Of a stretch of 64,000 nt of DNA, positions 22,402-34,800 are shown in pieces; the stretch's first letter is position 1; each line of letters begins with the position of its first letter. Source of the DNA: Bombyx mori (taxonomy: Eukaryota > Arthropoda > Insecta > Lepidoptera > Bombycidae); the NCBI RefSeq assembly GCF_030269925.1, contig NC_085108.1, forward strand, positions 6,014,001-6,078,000. The letters are read 5' to 3'. Made by a program: the position numbers and the translations under genes. Under the pieces are notes generated by a model that did not search any database, was not told where the DNA came from, and saw nothing but the letters and a program-made list of their open reading frames with translations.

Positions 22402-23316
22402 TGTATGGATTATAATCAACATACAATAATACCTTCAAATTCTAAACACAAAACTAATTAAAATATTCTCAGCTGCACAAATATATAAGAGTATAACATA
22501 ATTTTTTTAGTAAAAATATGTGGTGAAGAATTAGTGTGAAATATAAGACACAATTGTATATGTACTGGCCCCTTTTTAGTGATCATTCTAACTGTAGACA
22601 ACCCGTCCCACTTTAAATGTTCACTATCCATCATCACACACTCATTAAAATGTTCCAACTAGAACAAATCGTTTGTAAAGTCCCAAGATAATAAACTTAA
22701 TTGCTTAGAACTTGTATCATCAATGGCTTACACAATGTGTACGCAGACTTGATTGTCGAATCTGATAGACGTGCAGTCCAAATCAGGTCCAACCACGTGT
22801 TCTCATAGGTCTGTCTGTAGACACTATAAGCTGCCACACATCCCTCTTAATCGAAATCATAATTGTTTTATAAAACAGGCTTTCCTGCCATCAAACCGTA
22901 AGCTGAGAGTGGAAGATAAGACGCAGAATGGTAGTCTTCAGCCATTATTAATGATATTAAAAGTACCGGCGTCTTAATTACTTAACACAGTTATTAAAGT
23001 GAAACTTTTATTACATCGTCTCAAATTTTTTCGTCTGTGTGTTGCATGTCGCGTGACGGTCAGCCGCGGAGTAGGGATACAGTGAAAGGCGCTCGTCAGA
23101 GCAGCCAAGGCCAATATGGCGGCGCCTATAGTTCGCAGCAGCTGACCGTGTAGTGTATAGACTATAACTCATTTGTACCAGTGCTCCACGCTATTTTGTT
23201 TTTGTTTTTGTCAGTGTTTAATGTAAATGTTGTTTGTCAGTTATATGTCTATAATGTGAAAAAAAGTTTCACTTTTACCGTGCTTTCATAAAACCACACA
23301 ATCCTTTCTTTTTTTT

Positions 23317-23690
23317 AAGCTATTGCATAGCTTTTATCGCGGGCCTTGAGCGCGGCGACCGAATCATGAAAATCCGTAACGAAAAAAACCTTACACCCCT
23401 CACTCCGCCTACCATGTAGCTCACGTTCAACACATTCACACGTTGCGCTTGTGTAGTGTTTGTGAATAAGCGCGTGGCGTGACGTCACACTACATGCGCA
23501 TCATGAAAGTCTGCCCATCTCTCTCTCGCGCGATCTAGCTTATGAGTGTGAAGGGGACAGTCTAGATTTTGGTTTTATTAATGTTTAATATAGCGTGGTT
23601 TGTTTTATTATTGTTTTAATATTAAATTATCATTGTCTAATTATAATTGCATAAGTTGATAAAAAATGCTATGCAATAGCTTTACCGCGG
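23317..23690. repeat. interspersed repeat bounded by GCTATTGCATAGC motifs
   Basis: GCTATTGCATAGC at 23319-23331 and its reverse complement at 23668-23680, each followed by a GC-rich TTTATCGCGG/TTTACCGCGG block, bound a GC-rich segment with TGACGTCA at about 23481. It has the look of a repeat but there is no second copy in the window. Confidence 0.4.
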
Positions 23691-23840
23691 CAGTTCCCGA
23701 GTGCCACACGTTTGTTTTTTATCGTGTTCTTACGCATTACACACTGATGATGATCAGGATTGCAGACGAATCGTGAACCGATGACAATTGAATAATGTTG
23801 TATGGTCCACTCCCAAACACAGACAGTTCATCTTGGTTTG

Positions 23841-25873
23841 TCAGTTGCCGGTGGTGGCGCTTAGGAGCAGAGCATTGCAGTCTTCGAGTCTCTTGAGGCG
23901 ATAAGTCGAGTTGTCTGGCAGATGTCGCACCAGCTCGTCGGTGAGGCGGACGCGAGCGCCGTTCGGACCGGACACCAATACGGTTTCGCAATCCTGCAAA
24001 TAAAATAAATCAATCGTTACGTTTTTTTTCTTATCTTATTCTAGTAACCTGAGCGGTCAAACTGGGAGTGTTGCTAATACTGACCCTAGCAAGAGCAGTT
24101 TTTCACAGTATCTACCATTGGATCAGAAACGCGACCCACTGACAAGATCCGGCGAGAAACCAGTGGGCTGTGTCTATGGGTTAGTTTACTTGTCGAGCCC
24201 TTCGTTGCAAGCAACGGGTTCAGCGAGGACGGTAACCGGTACTTGGGGTACCTAAAAGCACCGTTAGTGGATCAGGAGGATCCGCAATTACGTGTTTAGG
24301 GCATAATTACTGGACTTTGTTCGTTAGTTAATGGCTTAGAGACGTGTTTTTAATTTTGGCTCGTGTGCAGCTAGAGCGCGCAGTGTATTTTTTTTTATTG
24401 CCCTTGTGGGCAGACGAGCATACGGCCCACCTGATGGTGAGTGGTTACCGCCGCCCATGGACTTCAGCAATGCCAGGGGCAGAGCCAAGCCACTGCCTAC
24501 CGTTTAAATGTCGACATTACCTTGCTGCCGGCTCCCTGCAGCGCGTTCAGCTTGTGCACCAGCTCGTGCGCGCGACACGCGTGCAGGTAGAGCGCGCAGT
24601 GCACGTCGGAGGAGGGCGGGCACACGTACAGGGTGAGGCGCGGCGAGATGCGTCTGCGGATATATAGTGTTGTGGAGAATACAGTAACTCTACTTAACTA
24701 ATTAGACATGAATGAATGAATGAAGAGTACACCTTTACTAACAACAAGTTTTGATGATATATTTTTGTTCATGTTCAACGTCTAATCAATTCTTTTAATT
24801 AATAATTAAAAATCTCACACTTGGAGTATTCGTATTTATGACATTGGAAGTTTCACGATATAACACCAGATCTTCATAGTGGGTGTCTTTGTATTTATGA
24901 TATAGGAATTTATGTGATATTTATAACCCATAGGGACAACCCTTCATCTTCTTAGTGGGTGGTGATTTCGAACAGTATGTAGATGCATCAAAGCACTCTC
25001 TTGTGTGAGTGTGAGACAGATGCTAGCAAAATGTCTCAGGCCCATCAACTTGCCTATACAGCTCGTCATGTTATAATAGCTCCCTTAAGTTAAAGTTAGT
25101 AGGTATATAAAATACATGTATAGTTCATACTTACTTGGCGTGAAGTGCGTTGAACAGACGTATGCCATCAGCCAGTCCGACGATCTGGATAATGTCATCA
25201 CGGGATAGTCTGAGAATGAAAGTAGTGTTTATTTACAGATTGCAAAGAAAAATATTGTGACATATATTTACTATCTATATAATTTGTTTGTTTGTATTTA
25301 TTTCACGTCGTAAGGGACAGACATGATTGTTTTAAAGTGATAATATTCAGTCAGGAGAGTGACAGTTACGTTTTATCCCGGGAAAGTAAACTAATGCTTT
25401 GCCTCGACTTGATACCAAATTAATTAAAAGGTATTAAAATTTTTATGACTTCATAATTTTAATTATATTATAATTACTGAAAGATTCTTAGACAGTTAGA
25501 AGATTCTTATGTTTGATTTAATATTTTATTTTTAATGAACGATATAAAAAATGTATATATTTATTTTTCTATATATAATTTAAAAATATATTATATAAAT
25601 GGCGAAGAGGTTGTTTTCTTATGGACATCAGCAATGACAGAGGCAGAGCCAAGCCGCTGCCTATCTGTCACTTCTTTCAAGTGCACCAAGTTCCAAACGC
25701 ACCATTTCTTTTTTATATCATATCAGTTAGTATTTACAATCAAGAACATTGATTCACCTCAGCAGATCAGCCCCGGAAAAGTTCGCGAACGTGGCGGCGT
25801 GTTGCATGAACCGTTGTCGGGACAACCACACCTGAGTCTCGGCGGAGGTGGCATCTTTTGATAATCCAAAGTT
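23841..25873 (-). CDS. gem: gem SAM-like and C-terminal oligomerisation exons 17-20
   Basis: Residues about 535-692. Exon 17 has the family block around WLSRQRF and [10 protein letters not shown]. Exon 18 has [20 protein letters not shown], a near match to the TFCP2 SAM-like segment. Exon 19 has [11 protein letters not shown] and a Cys/His/Leu-rich helix region. Exon 20 carries [18 protein letters not shown] and ends [11 protein letters not shown] then TGA. In relatives this region mediates dimer and tetramer formation. Exon 19 is notably GC-rich for this AT-rich locus. Confidence 0.93.
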
Positions 25874-28800
25874 CTGCAAAGAAAAGAACCTAGATATTTG
25901 TCTGACAAAGACAATAGCTTTCATCTAATCAGTAATTTACTGATGACGGTTTCTTCTTCTTCTTTTTCTCCACCTTATCCCACTAGGTGGGGTCGACACA
26001 GCTAATTTTTCTCTTCCATTCTCTTCTATCAGCCGTCATCTCAACACTCACTCCTCTCTCTCTGTCGTATCATCATTCACACACTCCATCCAAGCCTTTT
26101 TTTTTACTAATGACGGCGATTTAAAAAAAATATAATAGTAACCAAAAGTTGCATGAAGCTCTGTGACAGTCCCGTTATGGTTTTTTTATTTTTTATTTAT
26201 TGATTAGATGGGTGGACGAGCTCACAGCCCACCTAGTGTTAAGTGGTTACTGGAGCCCATAGACATCTACAATGTAAATGCGCCACCCACCTTGAGATAT
26301 AAGCTCTAAGGTCTCAGTATAGTTACAACGGCTGCCCCACCCTTCGAACCGAAACGCACTATTGCTTCACGGCAGAAATAGGCGGGCGGTGGTACCTACC
26401 CGTGCGGACTCACAAGAGGTCCTACCACCAGTCATTCCTGAATTAGTATTACAAAATACCTTGTCTGGTTCCTCAGCAGGCTGTGGTAGATCAGGCAGGA
26501 TAGCTCCTGGGGAGTGGCAGGTTGGGCTGCTCACCTTCATCTCACCAGCACTGTTAGAATTTCACACGCTATCATTTATCAATCCATTTTCTTTCTCCAT
26601 GTTTAATAATATTGACCAGTGACGAGTTTGTACACCAGGTGCTATTTAAGCAATTTTTTTTTGGAATTTATGACCTGGTAACTAAGAACTTTAAGTCATT
26701 AGTCTTATTTTAATTTATATTCTTATTTTTATGCAAAATGATAGCATAGAGTGAAATTAAATGAAATGAAGATGATTAATTTGAGACATTAATCAACTGA
26801 GATGAAATGAAATGAAATGATTTTATATTAATATTTAAATTTATGCTGCTTAACAATACATATAGTTTTGTGTCTGTGTTAAATTTACCAATTCCTTTTT
26901 GCAATAGAAATGTTGAAATGATTGAAGACTTTCAGAAACAGTACAAACTTTGCAGTATGTTACCTGCTGTAATAATAATCTCAAAGGCAGGATATATGAA
27001 GTGCACTAATGCAACTGAGATTTCAGTCTTTTTTTTTCTCCTACCTAAGCTGATGGTCTTGAGAGACCATAATTAGCATCACGGGGCAAGTAGGTGAGCT
27101 CACTGGGTTCAAACCTGACTTTGTTGCTCACACGAACCCTAGCAAGAGTCGTGCTTCGCAGAATCTACCACCGTATCGGAAACGCAATCGCCTGAGAAGA
27201 TCCGGGAAGAAACTCAGTGGGCTAGTAGACTATTATTTGACACTGTGCTTCAATAAGTTAATATCCTGTCAGAATAACTTAGGGATGCATACTTATGATA
27301 GCAAGGCCACGTTTTTTATGGTTCTTTCCCAGTGGTGAAACTACATTCAAAATAACAAGTTAAAAGACCTGTTTGCTCACTTTCCGACTTGGAATATTTT
27401 TTACCCACGGAGAAGAGTGCTTGACTATTTTATTTTTGCCTTCTTATGTAAAGATATACATATGTAATAAAGAACTTACTCTTGACAATACAGCGGCTTC
27501 ATTTGATTAGTAGTACCAACGATGGCTGTAACAGAAAGATATAACCGCATGGGTAAATAATAAACATACAGAGACCAAGCTTCTAAAGAGCGATCAAAAT
27601 TGTTAGCTATTTTGGTAGGGTTGGCACAGGAGGATTAAAATAAATACACAAAACGTTTTTCAGCTTTTTTATGTATATTTTTTTTTAACAAATTGCTTAA
27701 TCTAAATAGTTTTTTTTTTTGTAATTTTTGTTTTTTTAATAAATTTGTTATACCTCTTAATCGAAAGATAAATTCTAAATCTAATATAAAGTTTTTTAAA
27801 TATAATCAATGGGAAAGCACTTGCATGGCATATCCAATTTACAATCTTGTGTATGTTTTACCAATACATATTAAAATATTTATTTTGTAGATCAAAATAT
27901 TCTCGAATTTTTTTCTCAAGCAATTCAAAAAATGCGATGAAATTGTCAGGAGGTATTTTTAAAAAAACATTCTATACTATACTGCTTTCATTAAAGTCAT
28001 TGTAATGGCTGAAAAAAGTCTTTCTCATATTTCCCAAGATAACTATTGGCTTGAAAATATCACATTAGATGTAGTAGAAATACATTCTCACACTGGCTCA
28101 AACTCGAATAGGCTCCGTAATTTGTCGGCAAGTTGAGTGTAGGAAAAGCATTGCTGAATAAATATTTTACAGTTCATTTTTAGAAAACTTAATACAGGAT
28201 TTTTTAAAGTGATCTTCACGGATTCTGTTTTGTTGACTTATTTTATCATTTACAAATTTGGAAAGGAGATCTTCTCGCCCGACAGCTTGTAACCGTTTTG
28301 TCGTCTGAAATAATAATAAAACCATGAATAGTATTTTCAATTTATAAACTGAGGTAATCATTCAATAACTAAAGAATACCCGCGTCGGACGCACCGCACG
28401 CAAAAGATTTTATTATGTTTTGTATTTTTAATACGCTTTTATTAGCTTCATACGTATGTTGGTATGTAACGGAATCTTTGAACATGATTTTGACCCCCTT
28501 CAAAACGTCGGATTAACTCGAAATTTGGCATACTTATTAAGGATTGATGACAATTAAATGTTTTAAGCAGTTTGATCCGTTATCCTGTCACTAAGATAAT
28601 CAGGATTAGCGATTTTTTGTTTTGCGTGCGGTGTGTCTGTCGCGGGCCAATGGACGCGTAGGTACCTACCTATATGAGCTTCTTTCGAAATTGAGGCAGA
28701 AACGTATCATAATATGAGGTATCTAAGTAAAAAATAATTATAACTACTACTTACCTAGTGAAGTTTTTGGGATAATTAAAAAAGATAGGTTTTTATTTTT

Positions 28801-31800
28801 TCGATAGTTGTTTATGCAAACAGTACAATAGACCATATTTACACTTTTTCTAATAAATTCAAATTCGAAATTTAAGCACGCGCGACGCGACGCACAGCTA
28901 GCGGTGAGCGAGCCCTTTGTTTTGGCACTGGCCGAACCAGTATAAACAGGTTTCGTTCCGTACGTGACGAACCGCCAGTGCTCACGCACACACGCGCATC
29001 ATGCTTGTAGTGACGTACCGTGGCGCGGCTGTTCGAAACTTTGTCTCTGTACTCCTATTTACTCATGTGAAATAACCATAATACACACAAATTAGTTAGA
29101 GCTTAAGCACCCAACAAAAAGTTTTGCGGGCGTCGGCCGCTAGATGGCTTCGCTTCGATTAGTTTCAAGAGACAAATTGATTAAATTTTATCAATTTGTG
29201 GTTTCTAAAAATTTACAAAATCCTTCATTAAAAATAAAATATAGGTAATATGTTACTGCCATCTACAGGAGCAATGAGAAACTAATCGAAGCGAAGCCAT
29301 CTAGTGGCCGACGCCCGTAAACATTTATGTTGAGTGCTTGAGTTGCTGATAACTAATTTATGTGTATTATCTATGATGCCAAACTCACAAATGGTACTGA
29401 TGTTTAATAAATATAATTTTCATTTTTTATTGCTTAGGTGGATGGACGAGCTCACAGCCCACCTGGTGTTAAGTGGTTACTGGAGCCTATAGACATCTAC
29501 AACGTAAATGCGCCACCCACCTAGAGATATAAGTTCTAAGGTCTCAGTATAGTTACAACGGCTACCCCACCCTTCGAACCGAAACGCATTACTGCTTCAC
29601 GGCGGAAATAGGCGGGGTGGTGGTACCTACCCGTGCGGACCCCCAAAGGTCCTACCACCAGTTTTTTGATATGTAATAATTTTTTAATAAATTAACCCAA
29701 ATAAAATTTAATCAACAGTTCTATTTAAGTCTTTCTGGTAATTGTGTAGTCCCCTGTATATCTTGTAATAAAATGACTCGTTGACCCTTATAAACAATTT
29801 TATTCTCAACGAATTTCTGCATAACAATGCCCATAAACGAATTGGAAAAAAAAGCCCTACAGTTTTATTAATCTACCACTTTCTCTCCCTTTATTCATGT
29901 ACCACCAATGTGAAGAATTTTTATTTTTTTTTCGCACACGTACCATCAAACTGTGAAATGATATCCCCTTCACAGTACTTGCCGAGTGCTACGATATGGT
30001 CTTCATCAATTAAGGTTTGAAAGAAGTATTTATTGGTAGAGGCTCTACTCCTGGCGTCATCGACGTCCATGAGCGACGGTGAACACCTAGCATCAAGCAG
30101 ACAGTATTCTTGTTTACCTTTGTGTACAAAAAAAACATCATTTTATTTCATTTACACAAGATAATATGCCGTTTATGCATGCACTAGATGATGACCGAGC
30201 TCGCTTTGCTCGTTTTTTTTTTTTTGATAACGCCATCTTGTTGTTTCTTTAAAGCGGTTAGTTGCCCTCAATTAAGGAAAATAGTATTACTATTCGCCAA
30301 TAGATGTCGGGAAGAGTTGATTATTAAAAACACGAATAAAACAACATTTTCTGAAAATAAATCGTAGCGAGATCAATTTATCGTCCCCGAAATCCCCTGT
30401 ATACAAAATTTTATGAAAATCGTTGGAGCCGTTTCCGAGATTCAGATTATATAATAATATTATATACAAGAATTGCTCGTTTAGAGATATAAATAAGATG
30501 TATATTATTATGTTTATTATGAAAATATAGTGAACAAAAACCTTATTGAGAAGTAAGTACTTTAAAAAAATATATATATTTATTGAATATGAGGATATTA
30601 GTCAAATAAGAACAAATGCAGAAACAAAAATAGGCCAATGAATTAGGATTCTGTTCCGGTATCACAGGTGCCGGAAACTGAATGAAAAAGAACAAAATTT
30701 ACCCCCAAAACTAAACTAGTCAATGATATTTACCTGGTTGAGAAATCGGCTTGGTAGTGATAGGGCTCGAGGCAGATTTAGGTGTCACACTGGAACAATT
30801 ATATAAAAAAGTTAATAAATTACAATTTGAAAATGAAAACTAGAGAAACATGTATTTGAAGCACCCTAAAAAATGAGGTATCTGAAACATGCTATCAAAA
30901 ATTGTAGGGGAATCTTGACTTATGAATCATTACATTTTTTCTGGGGGTCAGGCATCTTGTATGCCCGCATCATAAGTACCATTACCGTGTCTAATTATGT
31001 TGTGAAGGATTCAGGTGTTTCAGTTTAAAGTTGGAAAAATATCTTTACAATACAATTAAGAGTCCAACCTCATGTCGCTAAGCTGGTTTACAGGATTTAC
31101 ATTGAGTGATCTATTCACTTGTTCGTCCATTATTTGATATATATTCATCCTTTCAAGAATTATTCGTATTTTTATGTTTATCATATGCACATTTTCATTT
31201 ATTTCATGATACACCCTTATTAACAAGTGCAATTATCATTTAGTCTTGAATTTAATGAGCTTTAATAGAATCAAATTGTGAAAATTAGTTCTTTACAGTA
31301 TGTAGTATGTACTCAAGTTGATTGCATCATGTCTACAATAATGAGTTATTATTAATTAAGTTAAAATTAACAATTAAGTTAGAATTATGAGGACCTTCAC
31401 ATACCAACAACTAAATAGCACTGCTTAATTTGTGTGAAATGGCAGCCTTAAAATGAGTAATCAAAGTCCTGTCTATTTCTGCAGCAAAGTGGTTATTTAT
31501 TCCAGTGAAAAGGGTGATGGGGGACTTTTCACAAGACTTCGAAGTCAAGTTTGATGAATGGTGGCTGGTGGTGGTGGCCATTGGTTTCAGTATATATGCT
31601 TCTAGGATAGTGGTGCCTACACTGAAAAGAGTATTTACGCAAGTAAATGCTTAAATTGGTTCATGGCTGAGAAGTTTTCTCTATCTGTGTATTTAGCAAT
31701 CAATTTAGCTAACAACTGGGATGTGTTTTGTTAATGAGTACAGGACGTAACCAGAAATTTAAATTGACACTATTTAATTTTAGGCATTGTGTTGAAATGA

Positions 31801-34800
31801 AGGTGTATTCAATTGTAAAAGATTGTGAGAATACATTTTAAATTAAAATGAATTTGTTTCTATTTACAATTATTAACAATTGGTAAATCAGTCTGTATGT
31901 ACATTTGACTCTGAATATTTTTCATCTTACCAAGTTTATTTGTAAACAAATCTTAAACTGATATCCAACATTTCGAATTGATCAGCTTTTAGTTCTAGCC
32001 CTGTGAACTTCAAATGATATTCAAGTGAATTAAGTACTGAGAAGTTTTAAATTATGTAAATTAACAACATTATGTTAGTGTACAACCACCTAATGCCAGT
32101 AGGTATTTCATTTCTCAAAAATATTGCGATTGCAGAATCGAACTTTTACGGAAGTTGAGACAAAATGTTTTATAGAGATGCATAATAGCCAAGCAATGAC
32201 GCGAAAAAACGAAAACCGTGACTTAGGTACCAGAAAAAGCGGTATAAACTAGATAATTACAGCGCACTGCGACGCGCCGGCCTAACGTGGACGTTGGCGG
32301 AGGCGAGACGACGCGCCAATTCCCTGTAGGTTTCCTCGTCGGCTTCTATCTCGATGTCAGCCTTCAGAAGACCGAATTTCATCCGCCAACCGCGCGCTTC
32401 CACGCCGTGAACGAGCCTAGCGTTGAGCACAACTCCGCGGCCTATATTGCGCAATCGAATTCTCTGCTCGAAAACGAGCATATTACTCGTCAGCTGTAGT
32501 CTTGTCTCGTCAGGTTGAAGAAGATGAATGCGCCGGAGCCCACACGGTATTCCCGCTTGCACTCAATCACCATAGCTAGCCGGCAACCTACTTCTACAAC
32601 CATTTGTTCGAGTTTCACCGAAATAATTGATAAATCACAGTAACAACGCACTAACTTCTAGTCCTTTACTTGTCCAACATTATTTTTCACAATAAGAATG
32701 CGCGTTAGTGCAACACGGACTATGAAATTTGGCACGAGATCGTTAATTGCGGCGAGCAAGACACGATAGGTTTATCAACAACTACAATAGATGCAGAGAA
32801 CAACGTATTGAAAGACCAACGAAACGAGAACGACTGGCTGACGTGAACACTGATTGGTTGCTAGAGGGAGGCGCATTCGTTGATTGGATGAAAACCGGTT
32901 GAGGCCGGTTTGCAGAGGTCGCGGCCAGCTCGCGTCGGAGCATCGAGCGGTATATCTTTGCTTTAGTGATGCGACATACATTTTACTTTATCGGTTTTTG
33001 TAACGATAGTAATACAAACTAAAAAAACCTATTCACGCGTCAGTATGAATGTTGTATGATATATTTTTAGTCGAAAGCCGCTCGATACCGCTCCTAATTG
33101 AGTGAGTTAGGCGAGGATCAGCAACGAACCGGATACAGTAATTGTCGTATGCAGTTTGGGCCAATTGAGTACCAATTCGTTGAAATAACAAGAAACCGGA
33201 TCTTCTTAATAAACTGGAGTTGGCAAATCGCTTATGGGTCTTATATAGGTTGAATTTTAGCAACAAGACTATTATTTTATTCCTGACAGTACAGAAACAT
33301 ATAGAACACGAATTTAAAATGATTGTCTAGATTATAAAAAATATATTATTGGACAGGATAATACGAATGAAATAAGTTTTATAGCATTACAAATTCTTCT
33401 TCAATTTCTACATATTTAATAACCTTAAATATTTACTATCGACATTTGAAATATATTACTTTTATACTCATACTTATTTTGGTGACGAATTGAAGGAAGA
33501 AATACCATTAATTTAACTAAAAATCTTTACGAACGTCTGACCCAGACCTCGGTTAACATAAAAAAACGTGCCTCCACGGAATATGACGTGCCTGATATTT
33601 TATAAATAAACAATTGCTTCACGCATATTTTAGGTCTTATCTGCGCTGCGACTAATCACGATATTAAAATTATTCAAACATACATTAAATATGTGACGCA
33701 TAGAATTTTATTCGGTTTTTCGTCGAAGTTTCTTCGTTTATGTGGCCCGCTTAAAGTTTGTTTTTGCGCGTTTTTTTTTATTATTTATTGGTTACATGGG
33801 TGGACAAGCTCACAGCCCACCTGGTGTTAAGTGGTTACTGGAGCCCATAGACATAGCTACAACGTAAATGCGCCACCCACCTTGAGATATAAGTTCCAAG
33901 GTCTCAAGTATAGTGACAACGGCTGCCCCAACCTTCAAACCGAAACGCATTACTGGTTTACGGCAGAAATAGGCAGGGTGGTGGTACCTACCCGCGCGAA
34001 CTATCAAGAGGTCCTACCACCAGTAAATTGATTGAGCGTAAATAATATGTACCTTAGTTTAAAAAGCGGTTCATCTTAAATGCTATAAAACTGTTATTTC
34101 AAATTTAATGATAATCTAGGTGTCGGTCATTCTAGTCGAGGATTTGTCGTTTTCCATTATTATTTTTTGTGGTTTCTTGTGTAACCATGGATATTGTCAC
34201 AAATCGTTCTGTGCCGTAAAAGCAGATAGCGAACAGATAAAACACACGTGAATGCGATTTATTTGGGTTACGGTGATGTCCTAATAACTTTAAAATTATC
34301 GGCTCAATTTCGATAATTGATAGTAAATTTAAAATTACTAAGTTGAATTTAGTAAGTAGGTTACATGTGTATACATAGTATTATTATCTTAATTTTTTTG
34401 TTCAGTTTTTAGATCAAATGATAGATCTATTAACGTAATTAAAAATGCAGTTAATCATCGCTCATCGGACTTTAAAAATGACGTGGGCTATTTAGTGACC
34501 TGTAATTTATGACTTTTAGGTAAATATATGTATGTAAAGAGTGGAATTAGGGTTTTTATACACTTAGACGTTTCATTTTTTAAGGTTTTGTTTCAATTTC
34601 GCTAACGCCTATGAGATTGTTCTAACCATTTTTAAAAATTATGACAATTGACAAACCTCACGCCGGTAATAAATCAGCAATTAAATACCCGAACCGTGAG
34701 TTACGTCCGTAGTGATAAAATTACAATCTTATCAGTATTTTTCCTTAAAAATTTACGGAATTTCATATTATACACAGAAGTGGGTAGTAGTTGATTATTG

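Larger units (their letters stand above)
19670..23840 (-). other. gem: putative gem 3' UTR and flank
   Basis: Sequence downstream of the gem stop codon (23841-23843). On the minus strand AATAAA occurs at 19670-19675 and at several nearer sites, so the true 3' end is unknown. The stretch contains an inverted repeat, two DNA-transposon-type elements and a GC-rich island near 23040-23120. No further open frame is convincing. Bases 19387-19669 show nothing. Confidence 0.35.
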
